The notes under the pieces were generated by a model, which was not told where the DNA came from, did not search any database, and saw only the letters and a program-made list of their open reading frames with translations. A stretch of DNA of 64,000 nucleotides, from the NCBI RefSeq assembly GCF_003986935.1, contig NZ_RJZE01000013.1, positions 124,001 to 188,000 on the forward strand, given 5' to 3'. The DNA is from Paraburkholderia kururiensis JCM 10599 = LMG 19447 (lineage in GTDB: Bacteria; Pseudomonadota; Gammaproteobacteria; Burkholderiales; Burkholderiaceae). The position numbers and the translations under genes were made by a program. Positions 40,011 to 48,203 of this stretch are shown here, in pieces. The stretch's first letter is position 1. Each line of letters begins with the position of its first letter.

Positions 40011-40956
40011 GCGTGCCCACGCTCAGAAAAGCCAGCACGATCAGCACCGCGAGCCATAGCAGCGTGGTGCGTTCGACCAGCGTCAACGCGGCACTCACGT
40101 GCGCGGCGCGCGCTGTTTCGCCGTCGCCGAGCGCGGGCCGTTCCTCCATCACGCCGTGATAGACGGCGGGGCCGCCCAGCCTGACGTTAAGGCTGCCTGC
40201 TCCCGCCGCCATCACCGGGCCCGCGTTCGGACTGTCCCAACGCGGTGCCTGCTCGCGCCAGCAGCGAATCGCCGTGCGCGTGTCGCCGAGCAGCGCGTAG
40301 CTCGCGGCGGTGAGACGTGCGGGAATCCAGTTCAACACGTCGTCGATGCGTGCCGCCGCCCAGCCGAAGCGCAGATAACGCGGCGTGCGGTAACCCCACA
40401 TCGCGTCGAGCGTATTGGCCAGCCGGAACGCGAGCGCGCCGGGGCCGCCCGCCACCGCGAACCAGAACAGCGCGCCGAAGATCGCGTCGTTGCCGTTTTC
40501 GAGCGCGGATTCCACCGCCGCGCGCGAGACTGCCGCTTCGTCGGCCTGCGTGAGATCGCGCGAGACGACGTGCGAGGTGTACACGCGTGCTGTTTCGAGA
40601 TCGCGTCGTTCGAGGGCGGACGCGATGGGCGCGATGTGGTCGCGCAGGCTGCGCGCGCCGAGCGAGAACCACAGCAGCGCCACATGCAACGCACAGGCGA
40701 GCGGCCACGGCAACACGGTCGTGAACCACGCTGCGATGGCCACCGGCGGCACGACCGCCAGCGCCCACGCGAGGATGCCGGCGAGCCGCCCGCGCCAACC
40801 CGTGTTGAAGCGCGCTTCGATGCGCATGGCAAGTTTGCCGAACGCGACGAGGGGATGCGCGCGACGCGGCTCGCCGAGCCGCCGGTCGATCACGACGGCG
40901 AGCGCGGCAAGCGCGGCGGCGAGAGGTAACGGCAGAGGCAAGGGCAGCATCGTCAT
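40003..40956 (-). CDS. cbiB: Adenosylcobinamide-phosphate synthase CbiB
   Basis: A 317-residue membrane protein of the CbiB/CobD family: MTMLPLPLPLPLAAALAALAVVIDRRLGEPRRAHPLVAFGKLA, LWFSLGARSLRDH, ARVYTSHVVSRDLTQADEAAVSRAAVESALENGNDAIFGALFWFAVAGGPGALAFRLANTLDAMWGYR. The SRDL and ENGND motifs are diagnostic. It attaches aminopropanol(-phosphate) to adenosylcobyric acid. It overlaps cobU upstream by four bases and cobD downstream by eight, forming a tightly coupled cobU-cbiB-cobD-btuF transcript. Confidence 0.93.
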   Translation of the reverse strand: MTMLPLPLPLPLAAALAALAVVIDRRLGEPRRAHPLVAFGKLAMRIEARFNTGWRGRLAGILAWALAVVPPVAIAAWFTTVLPWPLACALHVALLWFSLGARSLRDHIAPIASALERRDLETARVYTSHVVSRDLTQADEAAVSRAAVESALENGNDAIFGALFWFAVAGGPGALAFRLANTLDAMWGYRTPRYLRFGWAAARIDDVLNWIPARLTAASYALLGDTRTAIRCWREQAPRWDSPNAGPVMAAGAGSLNVRLGGPAVYHGVMEERPALGDGETARAAHVSAALTLVERTTLLWLAVLIVLAFLSVGTHG

Positions 40957-41495
40957 TGCCCGGCTTTGAGAACGAGCGGCAGGCCGGCCACCATCAGGGT
41001 GGCGTGCGTGGCGAGCGCGGCAATGCGCTGGTTGAGGCGGCCCAGCTCATCGACATAGTGGCGCGTTACCGCGCCGAGCGGCACGACGCCGAGCCCGATC
41101 TCGTTGCTGACCACGATCACTTTGCCTGCGGCCTCACCGCACGTCGCGACGAACGCATCGAGGCGCGCTTGGGCGTCGGCGCGCGGCGCGCAGCCATCGG
41201 GGGGGCAGAGCAGATTGGCCAGCCAGAGCGTGAGGCAGTCGATCAGCACGCAGCGCTCGGGCTGCGCCGCGGCAGCGAGCGCGCCGGCAAGATCGAGCGA
41301 CGCTTCCACCACCTCCCACTGCGCGGGCCGCCGCGCGCGATGATGTTCGACGCGTGCGGCGAATTCGTCGTCGGCGATCTGCGCTGTGGCGATGTAGGTG
41401 ACGGCGAGGCCGCTTGCCGCGGCAAGCCGCTCGGCGTGCGCGCTCTTGCCCGAGCGCGCGCCGCCAACGATGAAGGAAAGGTCGCGCGAAATCAT
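40953..41495 (-). CDS. cobU: Adenosylcobinamide kinase / adenosylcobinamide-phosphate guanylyltransferase
   Basis: A 180-residue bifunctional enzyme. The P-loop is FIVGGARSGKSAHAERL at residues 8-24, with YIATAQIADDEF, the HHRARRP histidine that carries GMP, IDCLTLWLANLL and VSNEIGLGVVPLG. It phosphorylates adenosylcobinamide and transfers GMP to it. The start at 41495 is the first ATG with the canonical N-terminus. The frame stays open for about 2.3 kb upstream, but that part is a shadow of cobQ. It is divergent from cobQ. Confidence 0.93.
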   Translation of the reverse strand: MISRDLSFIVGGARSGKSAHAERLAAASGLAVTYIATAQIADDEFAARVEHHRARRPAQWEVVEASLDLAGALAAAAQPERCVLIDCLTLWLANLLCPPDGCAPRADAQARLDAFVATCGEAAGKVIVVSNEIGLGVVPLGAVTRHYVDELGRLNQRIAALATHATLMVAGLPLVLKAGQ

Positions 41496-41639
41496 CGCGT
41501 GATTGTACCGGCTGTGCCGCGCACGCCGGCGCTGCGGAATTCGCATGTGGCGATGGGATAATGCACGGCGCCGCGGCGCCTTGCGCACCGAATGCGCTAT
41601 CGCTTCCGCTTCCTTATCCGTCCGCTTCCCGTTCCTGCC

Positions 41640-43175
41640 ATGCCGATGACCGTTTCTCTGCCGCAAGGGCTGCGCGTGCCGCGTGGCACGCTGATGATCC
41701 AGGGCACCACGTCCGACGCCGGCAAGAGCACGCTCGTCGCCGCCCTGTGTCGGCTCGCGCGCCACGCGGGCGCACGCGTCGCACCGTTCAAGCCGCAGAA
41801 CATGGCGCTCAACAGTGCCGTGACCGTGGACGGTGGCGAGATCGGCCGTGCCCAGGCGCTGCAGGCGGTGGCCGCGGGCATCGACGCGCACACGGACCTC
41901 AACCCCGTGCTGCTCAAACCCACGAGCGATTGCGGCGCGCAGGTGATCGTGCATGGCCGTGTGCGCATGAATCTCGATGCGCGCGCCTATCACGACTACA
42001 AGCCGGTGGCGCGCGAGGCGGTGCTCGCGTCGTATGCACGGCTGTGCGAGCGCTACGACACGATCTTCGTGGAAGGCGCGGGCAGCCCGGCGGAGATCAA
42101 TCTGCGGCAAGGCGACATCGCCAACATGGGGTTCGCCGAAGCGGTGGATTGCCCGGTGGTGCTCGTGGCCGACATCGATCGCGGCGGCGTATTCGCGCAT
42201 CTGATCGGCACGCTCGCCTGCTTGTCGGAGAGCGAGCGCGAGCGCGTGCAGGGCTTCGTCATCAACCGCTTTCGCGGCGACGTGAGCCTGCTGCAACCTG
42301 GGCTCGACTGGCTGGAGGCGCAGACGGGCAAGCCCGTGCTTGGCGTGCTGCCGTATCTGCACGGGCTCACGCTGGACGCCGAAGACATGCTGCCGCGCGA
42401 CCTGCACCGTCGCGCGCAGACGGGCGCCGGCGCCGTGCTGCGTGTCGTGGTGCCGGTGCTGCCGCACATCAGCAACCACACCGACTTCGACGCGCTGCGC
42501 GCGCATCCGCAGGTCGAGTTCAGCTACGTGCGCGCCGGCAGCCCGCTGCCGGCGGCCGACCTCGTGATTTTGCCGGGCTCGAAGAACGTGCGAAGCGACC
42601 TCATGTGGCTGCGTGAGCAAGGCTGGGACGAGGCGCTGCGGCGGCATCTGCGCTATGGCGGACGCGTGATCGGCATTTGCGGCGGCATGCAGATGCTGGG
42701 CCGCGAGATTGCCGACCCGCACGGCGTGGAAGGCGTGCCGGGCGCGGACGAAGGTTTGGGCTGGCTCGACTTCGCGACCACGCTTACGCGCGAGAAGACG
42801 CTCGCGAACGTCCGCGGCGCGCTCGCGCTGCCCGGCGCGCCGGCGGTGGCGGGCTACGAAATCCACATGGGCGTGACCGAAGGCGCGGCTGTCGGAACGC
42901 CGGCGCTGCTGCTCGACACGGGGGAAGGCGGCCAACGTCCCGATGGCGCGCGGTCGGCCGACGGACAGATCTTCACCACCTACGTGCACGGCCTCTTCGA
43001 TACGCCGGCCGCCTGCCAGGCGCTGCTGGCCTGGGCCGGACTCGCGACGGCCGAAACGGTGGACTATGCCGCGCTGCGGGAGGCCTCGCTGGACCGGCTG
43101 GCGGATACGTTGGCCGGCCATCTCGATCTCGAACGGCTGATGGCGGTCATCCGCCAGGCGGCTGGCGCGCGCTGA
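41640..43175 (+). CDS. cobQ: Cobyric acid synthase
   Basis: A 511-residue glutamine-dependent amidotransferase. The N-terminal ATPase part has MIQGTTSDAGKSTLVAALCRLARHAG and FKPQNMALNSAVT. The C-terminal class I glutamine amidotransferase has ICGGMQMLGREI (nucleophile cysteine) and YVHGLFDTP (catalytic histidine). It amidates side chains b, d, e and g of the corrin ring. The start could also be the ATG at 41646 or 41592; 41640 is chosen for length. It lies alone on the forward strand, divergent from cobU. Confidence 0.93.
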   Translation: MPMTVSLPQGLRVPRGTLMIQGTTSDAGKSTLVAALCRLARHAGARVAPFKPQNMALNSAVTVDGGEIGRAQALQAVAAGIDAHTDLNPVLLKPTSDCGAQVIVHGRVRMNLDARAYHDYKPVAREAVLASYARLCERYDTIFVEGAGSPAEINLRQGDIANMGFAEAVDCPVVLVADIDRGGVFAHLIGTLACLSESERERVQGFVINRFRGDVSLLQPGLDWLEAQTGKPVLGVLPYLHGLTLDAEDMLPRDLHRRAQTGAGAVLRVVVPVLPHISNHTDFDALRAHPQVEFSYVRAGSPLPAADLVILPGSKNVRSDLMWLREQGWDEALRRHLRYGGRVIGICGGMQMLGREIADPHGVEGVPGADEGLGWLDFATTLTREKTLANVRGALALPGAPAVAGYEIHMGVTEGAAVGTPALLLDTGEGGQRPDGARSADGQIFTTYVHGLFDTPAACQALLAWAGLATAETVDYAALREASLDRLADTLAGHLDLERLMAVIRQAAGAR

Positions 43176-43292
43176 TTCGTTCCTGCTGGGAAACAATCTG
43201 CGCCGGAGCAGCGGTTTTTTGTCGCATACGGTTCGAATATAGTGCGGGCATCGACGCCACCCTTTGGCGTCCACCCGTTCAAAGGAACCGCT

Positions 43293-43715
43293 ATGAATTC
43301 GACCCGTACTGCCGCCGCCGCCGCGCTGATCCTGCGCCTCGCGCTCGGCGTTCTGTATCTCGCTCACTCGCTCCAAAAGATCTTCGTCTTCACGCTGCCC
43401 GGCACGGCCGCATTCTTCGTGTCGCTGGGGCTGCCTGGCTGGCTCGGCTATGTCACGGCGTTCATCGAACTGGCGGGCGGTATCGCGCTGCTCGCCGGCT
43501 TCCAGGTGCGCTGGGTCGCGCTCGTGCTGCTGCCTTTCATGCTGGGCGCGATGTCCGCGCACCTGCACAACGGCTGGGGCTTCGCGTCGCCGCACGGCGG
43601 CTGGGAATATCCGGCGTTCTGGGCCGTGACGCTGGTCGTGCAGTCGCTGCTGGGGGGCGGGTTGGCGGCGGTGTCCAGCGCGCGGGCCAAGGCTGGGCGG
43701 CCCGTCGCTGCCTGA
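43293..43715 (+). CDS. DoxX-family membrane protein
   Basis: A 140-residue protein with four predicted membrane helices: LILRLALGVLYLAHSL, LGYVTAFIELAGGIALLAGF, WVALVLLPFMLGAMSAHL and PAFWAVTLVVQSLLGGG. It matches the DoxX/DoxD-like family, whose members have varied redox or membrane roles; none can be assigned here. AAAGGAACCGCT precedes the ATG. It is a single gene between cobQ and a terminator. Confidence 0.85.
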   Translation: MNSTRTAAAAALILRLALGVLYLAHSLQKIFVFTLPGTAAFFVSLGLPGWLGYVTAFIELAGGIALLAGFQVRWVALVLLPFMLGAMSAHLHNGWGFASPHGGWEYPAFWAVTLVVQSLLGGGLAAVSSARAKAGRPVAA

Positions 43716-43747
43716 GGCAGCCTGAGGCAGCCTGAGGCAGCCTGAGG
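43711..43747. repeat. CCTGAGGCAG tandem repeat over the doxX stop
   Basis: Three full and one partial copy of the 10-bp unit CCTGAGGCAG. The first unit contains the stop codon of the DoxX gene, so the array is at its very end and noncoding beyond that point. Confidence 0.8.
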
Positions 43748-43784
43748 GTTTCGATACGCCGAAGTGGCGCCGCCGCGCCGCCTC

Positions 43785-43819
43785 AAAACGCAAAACGCAA
43801 AACGCAAAACGCAAAACGC
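43785..43819. repeat. AAAACGC tandem repeat, five copies
   Basis: Five perfect copies of a 7-bp unit lie immediately before the hairpin at 43821-43853. On the reverse strand the array reads GCGTTTT, giving repeated T-runs just beyond that hairpin. Confidence 0.85.
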
Positions 43820-43820
43820 G

Positions 43821-43853
43821 AAGGCCGTGTCTCCTAGGAGGGAGCACGGCCTT
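43821..43853. terminator. Bidirectional terminator between doxX and the thioesterase gene
   Basis: AAGGCCGTG (43821-43829) pairs with CACGGCCTT (43845-43853), and the loop carries CTCCTAGGAG. Forward transcription meets TTTCTGTTCC. Reverse transcription meets the GCGTTTT repeats. The hairpin sits between two convergent genes. Confidence 0.7.
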
Positions 43854-43909
43854 TCTGTTCCTGGATCACCCATCCACGCGCGTTGCTCGATGCGCGCCGC
43901 GCCGCGGCA

Positions 43910-44329
43910 TCAGTACAGAACCATCTGCGTACACCGGAAGAGGGCGATGGTCCGGCCGTCCGCGCCCGTCACCTTCGCGTCCCATACCTGCGTGCTGCGG
44001 CCCAGATGCGCCGCCGTGGCTTCGGCGCGGATCGTCCCTTCGGTCGCGGTGCCGAGGAAATTGCTCTTGAGTTCGACCGTGGTGAAGTTGCGCGCCGCTT
44101 CCGGCAGATGCGCAAGGCAGGCGTAGCCGCAGGCCGTGTCGGCCAGCCCGATCACCGTGGCGGCGTGCAGAAAGCCGTTGGGCGCGAGCAGCTCGCCGCG
44201 CACGTCGAGTTCCGCAACGAGCCGGTCCTGCTCCACCGTCACGGTGCGCACGCCGAGCAGTTCGGGCAGCCGGCCGCGCTGCCGTTCCCGCAGAAAATCG
44301 GTGGTCATGTTCGCGCGCAGCGTACTCAT
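43910..44329 (-). CDS. PaaI-type hotdog thioesterase
   Basis: A 139-residue hotdog-fold protein: MSTLRANMTTDFLRERQRGRLPELLG, then the conserved turn ELLAPNGFLHAATVIGLADTACGYAC with the likely catalytic Asn/Gly-His region, and a beta-rich tail ending TIALFRCTQMVLY. It probably hydrolyses an acyl-CoA; the substrate is unknown. GGAGACAACACG precedes the start at 44329. Convergent with DoxX. Confidence 0.84.
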   Translation of the reverse strand: MSTLRANMTTDFLRERQRGRLPELLGVRTVTVEQDRLVAELDVRGELLAPNGFLHAATVIGLADTACGYACLAHLPEAARNFTTVELKSNFLGTATEGTIRAEATAAHLGRSTQVWDAKVTGADGRTIALFRCTQMVLY

Positions 44330-44579
44330 CGTGTTGTCTCCGTGTTCGTTGCGGATGGCCGGATGGCCGAATGATCGCCGCAGGGCTTCGGCGCGGCCGA
44401 TTTTGCCGATATTATCGACGGCTATACGGCAATCCGCTGCAGAATCGGGCCGGTGCAGGCAGGGCGTGTGCGGCCGCGCGGTCCTGGCGGCGGCCACGCA
44501 GCACGCGACGCAGCGGCGTGCCGGCGCAGGCGACGGCAAACCGGCTGGCGGCACGCCGGCCTTCTTGACGGGAGTTTTC

Positions 44580-45212
44580 ATGACGGTGATTGTGGTGGCG
44601 AATCCCAAGGGCGGCGTGGGCAAGAGCACGCTGTCCACCAATCTGGCGGGCTATTTTGCGGCGCAGGGCGAGTGGGTGGCGCTCGCCGACCTCGACCGGC
44701 AGCAGTCGTCGCACGCGTGGCTCGACCTGCGGCCAGCGGGGCTGCCGCCCATCGAAAGCTGGGACGTCGATCTGGACGCGCCGGCCAAGCCGCCGAAGGG
44801 GCTCGAGCGCGCAGTCGTGGATACGCCGGCGGGGCTGCACGGAAACCGTCTCGGCGTGGCGCTGGATCTTGCTGACAAGGTCATCGTGCCGCTGCAGCCG
44901 TCGCTCTTCGACATTCTCGCGACCCAGGACTTCCTCGAGAAGCTCGCGAAGGAAAAGGCCGTGCGCAAGGGCTCGATCCAGGTTGGCGTGGTGGGCATGC
45001 GCGTGGATGCGCGCACGCGCTCCGCGGAACAGCTGCACCGTTTCGTGGAAGGGCTCGACCTGCCGGTGCTCGGCTATCTGCGCGATACGCAGAACTACGT
45101 GCAGCTTGCGGCGCACGGCCTCACGCTGTGGGATGTCGCCAAAAGCCGTGTGGAGAAAGATCTGGAGCAGTGGCAGCCGATTCTCGAATGGGTGACCGGC
45201 GCCGGCCGCTAA
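44580..45212 (+). CDS. Orphan ParA/MinD-like ATPase
   Basis: A 210-residue ParA-superfamily protein with the deviant Walker A NPKGGVGKSTLSTNLAG (residues 8-24), the A' motif VALADLDRQQSS and the switch AVVDTPAGLHG. It lacks an N-terminal DNA-binding domain, and no ParB gene or parS-like repeat is adjacent. It is therefore not a standard partition pair and may position another cargo such as polysomes, flagella or chemoreceptors. The start at 44580 follows TTGACGGGAGTTTTC. Convergent with panD. Confidence 0.88.
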   Translation: MTVIVVANPKGGVGKSTLSTNLAGYFAAQGEWVALADLDRQQSSHAWLDLRPAGLPPIESWDVDLDAPAKPPKGLERAVVDTPAGLHGNRLGVALDLADKVIVPLQPSLFDILATQDFLEKLAKEKAVRKGSIQVGVVGMRVDARTRSAEQLHRFVEGLDLPVLGYLRDTQNYVQLAAHGLTLWDVAKSRVEKDLEQWQPILEWVTGAGR

Positions 45213-45269
45213 TTGAAGGGGCTAACTGAAGGTGCTAGTTGAAGCTATTAAGCGAGGCCGTTATTCGAC

Positions 45270-45656
45270 TCAGCTCCAGCTCTGCGTGGGCACGTGGTCG
45301 CGGCTGCCCTTGATGCGGTTGTGCTCGTCGACGAACACGAGATTCGGCTTCCAGCCGGCCTTGAGTTCGGCTTCGTCCACGGCCGCGAACGCCGCGATGA
45401 TGACGAGGTCGCCCAACTGCGCGCGCCGCGCCGCCGACCCGTTCAGTGAAATCATGCCGCTGCCGCGCTCGCCCTTGATCGCGTAGGTTGAAAAGCGCTC
45501 GCCGTTGTTGATGTTCCAGATGTCGATGCGCTCGTTTTCCACGATGTTCGCCGCTTCGAGCAGGTTTTCGTCGATCGCGCACGAACCCTCGTAGTGCAGT
45601 TCGCAGTGCGTGACCACGGCGCGGTGGATCTTCGATTTGAGCATGTGGCGTTGCAT
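45270..45656 (-). CDS. panD: Aspartate 1-decarboxylase
   Basis: A 128-residue pyruvoyl enzyme precursor: MQRHMLKSKIHRAVVTHCELHYEGSCAIDENLLEAANI. The Gly-Ser cleavage site YEGS (Ser25) generates the pyruvoyl group. The active-site NNGERFSTYAIKGERGSG and LNGSAARRAQLGDLVII follow. It converts aspartate to beta-alanine for pantothenate. It lies 28 bp after panC on the same strand. Confidence 0.95.
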   Translation of the reverse strand: MQRHMLKSKIHRAVVTHCELHYEGSCAIDENLLEAANIVENERIDIWNINNGERFSTYAIKGERGSGMISLNGSAARRAQLGDLVIIAAFAAVDEAELKAGWKPNLVFVDEHNRIKGSRDHVPTQSWS

Positions 45657-45684
45657 GTTCGTCTCCCTGCTGCGCGCTGTCGCG

Positions 45685-46518
45685 TCAGATTTCGAGGTTG
45701 TCGATGAGGCGCGTGGCGCCGAGTTTCGCCGCCGAGAGCACGACGAGCGGCGCTTCGGTGTCCGCAGTGCCCGGCGGCAACAGGTCCACGCGCTTGCGCA
45801 CGGCGATGTAGTCGGGCTGCCAGCCGCGGCTTGCCAGCAGCGCCATCGCTTCGCGCTCGATCTGCGCGAAATCGCGCCGGCCGCCCAGAATAGCTTCGCG
45901 CACCTGCTGGAGCGTGGCCGCGAGCTGCGGCGCTTCGGCGCGCTCGGAAGGCGTGAGATAGCGGTTGCGCGAGCTGAGCGCGAGGCCGTCGGCGTCGCGC
46001 ACCGTTTCTGCCGCGACGATGTCGATGGGCAGCGCGAACTGCTGGCACATGGCCCGCACGATCATGAGCTGCTGATAGTCCTTCTTGCCGAACACGGCCA
46101 CGCGCGGCTGCACGCACGACATCAGCTTCATCACCACGGTGCAGACGCCCTCGAAGAAACCGGGCCGGAACTCGCCTTCCAGAATGTCGCCGAGGTCGTG
46201 CGGCGGACGCACGCGGTATTCCTGCGGCTGCGGGTACATGTCGCGCTCCGTGGGCGCGAACAGCACATACACGTTTTCCTTCTGAAGCTTCTCGATGTCG
46301 TCTTGCAGCGTGCGCGGGTACTTGTCGAAGTCCTCGTTCGGGCCGAACTGCAGACGGTTCACGAAGATGCTGGCCACCACCGGATCGCCGTGCTGGCGCG
46401 CGAGGCGCATGAGCGAGAGGTGCCCTTCATGCAGGTTGCCCATGGTGGGCACGAAAGCCGTGCGGTTCTGGCCGCGCAGCTGGTCGCGCAATTCCTGGAT
46501 TGAACTGATGACTTTCAT
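45685..46518 (-). CDS. panC: Pantothenate synthetase
   Basis: A 277-residue enzyme of the nucleotidyltransferase fold. The HIGH-like motif is VPTMGNLHEGHLSLMRLA near residue 25-42; also seen are SIFVNRLQFGPNEDFDKYPR, FGKKDYQQLMIVR and ALSSRNRYLTPSER. It ligates pantoate and beta-alanine using ATP. The start at 46518 gives MKVISSIQELRDQL. It precedes panD, so beta-alanine supply and use are cotranscribed. Confidence 0.95.
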   Translation of the reverse strand: MKVISSIQELRDQLRGQNRTAFVPTMGNLHEGHLSLMRLARQHGDPVVASIFVNRLQFGPNEDFDKYPRTLQDDIEKLQKENVYVLFAPTERDMYPQPQEYRVRPPHDLGDILEGEFRPGFFEGVCTVVMKLMSCVQPRVAVFGKKDYQQLMIVRAMCQQFALPIDIVAAETVRDADGLALSSRNRYLTPSERAEAPQLAATLQQVREAILGGRRDFAQIEREAMALLASRGWQPDYIAVRKRVDLLPPGTADTEAPLVVLSAAKLGATRLIDNLEI

Positions 46519-46788
46519 GATCGGACTGAATGGATTCGCGCGATGCGGGTCGGAACGGTGGCTGCAACGGGCGCGCCTCTTGGCCGCCCCGTGTCTGCGG
46601 ATATCGGCTCCGTGCAGCGCGCGAGGGCGGCGGGACGGCGTCCGAAGGGCCGGATTGTAGTCGATTTGCCTCTCAGGCGCACCGATTCGAGGCATGCCTC
46701 GGTTCAGTGCGGCGGTGGTGTAGCGGCGTGGGCAGATCAGGCCGGGGCAACTTCCCTCAGTCGCCCGGAAACTCACCCGGCGCGAGCG

Positions 46789-47652
46789 TCAAGCCGGCAA
46801 ATACGCGAGCCGCACGTAGATGGGCGCGAAAGGCTCCGCCTGGGTGATCTCGATCAGCGACTCGCGCGAAAGCTCCAGCATCGCGATGAAGTTGACCACC
46901 ACCACTGGCACGCCGCGCGTCACGTCGAAGAGTTCCGAGAACTCCATGAACCGCGCGTTTTGCAGCCTGCGCAGAATCACGCTCATGTGCTCGCGCACCG
47001 AGAGTTCCTCGCGCGTGATCTTGTGGTGCTGCACGAGCTTCGCGCGCTTGATGACGTCGGCCCACGCGGCGCGCAGGTCGTCGCTGTTCACGTCCGGAAA
47101 GCGCGGCGTGATGCTCTGCTCGATGTAGACCTCGGCGCGCAGGAAGTCGCGGCCCAGTTGCGGCAGCTGGTCGAGCCGCTGCGCCGCGAGCTTCATCTGC
47201 TCGTATTCGAGCAGACGCCGCACGAGTTCGGCGCGCGGGTCTTCGGCTTCCTCGCCCGTGTCGGCCTTCTTCACCGGCAGCAGCATGCGCGACTTGATCT
47301 CGATGAGCATGGCCGCCATCAGCAGATACTCGGCGGCAAGCTCGAGATTGGTGTGGCGCAGCTGATCGACGTAACCGAGGTACTGTGCCGTGACTTCCGC
47401 CATCGGAATGTCCAGCACGTTGAAGTTCTGCTTGCGGATCAGGTACAGCAGCAGGTCGAGCGGGCCTTCGAAGGTTTCGAGAAAGACTTCGAGCGCGTCC
47501 GGCGGAATGTACAGATCCTGCGGCACCTTGAAGAGCGGCTCGCCGTACAGACGCGCGAACGCCACGCCGTCGACCGTGTCGGGCGTGGAATCCGTAGCGG
47601 GTGTGGCGAGCGCGGTGCCTTCGTCCGGCGTGCCGCTGTCCGCGGCCGACAT
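46789..47652 (-). CDS. scpA: Segregation and condensation protein A
   Basis: A 287-residue kleisin. After a low-complexity Thr/Ala-rich N-terminus (residues 1-30) come the ScpA blocks FEGPLDLLLYLIRKQNFNVLDIPMAEVTAQYL and NLELAAEYLLMAAMLIEIKSRMLLP, with the C-terminal winged helix near 215-280. It bridges SMC heads in chromosome condensation. The start at 47652 overlaps the stop of the DUF3460 gene (ATGA). No scpB is visible in the window. Confidence 0.92.
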   Translation of the reverse strand: MSAADSGTPDEGTALATPATDSTPDTVDGVAFARLYGEPLFKVPQDLYIPPDALEVFLETFEGPLDLLLYLIRKQNFNVLDIPMAEVTAQYLGYVDQLRHTNLELAAEYLLMAAMLIEIKSRMLLPVKKADTGEEAEDPRAELVRRLLEYEQMKLAAQRLDQLPQLGRDFLRAEVYIEQSITPRFPDVNSDDLRAAWADVIKRAKLVQHHKITREELSVREHMSVILRRLQNARFMEFSELFDVTRGVPVVVVNFIAMLELSRESLIEITQAEPFAPIYVRLAYLPA

Positions 47653-47837
47653 CAGAAGTTCTGGTAGTAGACGTACGGCGTTTGCTTCACGCGCGAGGCC
47701 TGCTGGTCGGCGCGCTCTTCGAGGTCGATGGGCTGCTTGTCCCACAAGAGCGCGCGGCCGCGGCGCTGCTCTTCTTCGAGGCTGGGTTTTTGCTGCTTGA
47801 GCTGATTCAGGAACTGGGTGATATCCGACTGATACAT
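47652..47837 (-). CDS. DUF3460 small protein
   Basis: A 61-residue protein (MYQSDITQFLNQLKQQKP, EEEQRRGRALLWDKQPIDLEER, ending VKQTPYVYYQNF). It fits the short DUF3460 family that in Burkholderiaceae precedes scpA. It is soluble and highly charged, with no known function. Its stop overlaps the scpA start, so it is probably translationally coupled to it. Confidence 0.85.
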   Translation of the reverse strand: MYQSDITQFLNQLKQQKPSLEEEQRRGRALLWDKQPIDLEERADQQASRVKQTPYVYYQNF

Positions 47838-48203
47838 GGCACGTCGTCCGTCAAGTCCGTCAAAAAGGCTACCGGCGGCCGGTCGGCTCCGGCGTGGCCG
47901 GCCGCTGGTGATCCGTCGATTCTCGTGTGGCGCGTAATTTTACCGCAAGCGCCGGGCCGAGGAACAACCGGCGGGCAGGCGCGTCCAATCGCCCGCGTGG
48001 GGCGGCGCGAGGCGCACGCGCAGGGGCCTCGACGCGGGCTACAGGCGCGCGGCGATGTGGTCAAATACAGCACTCGTGCCCGGCGTGCCCGTGGCGCGAG
48101 CGCGGCAAGTGTGGCGAGCGCTGCCAGTGCCTCAACCGAAACGAATTCAACAACGGCCGCAGGGAGGTCCCGTTTGGCGGGATGTGCAATCGAACCGTCA
48201 CGC
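47838..48203. other. Divergent intergenic region DUF3460 / tamA
   Basis: No gene is supported in this GC-rich 366-bp stretch. Frames that stay open here are compositional. It must contain the promoters for the DUF3460-scpA transcript and for tamA; no clear -35/-10 pair or repeat stands out. Confidence 0.5.

Noticed and set aside
40953..43847. A reverse-strand open frame of over 900 codons upstream of and including cobU
   Set aside because: Only the last 180 codons match CobU. The rest is Arg/His/Ala-rich, lies opposite cobQ, and is an effect of GC-rich third positions.
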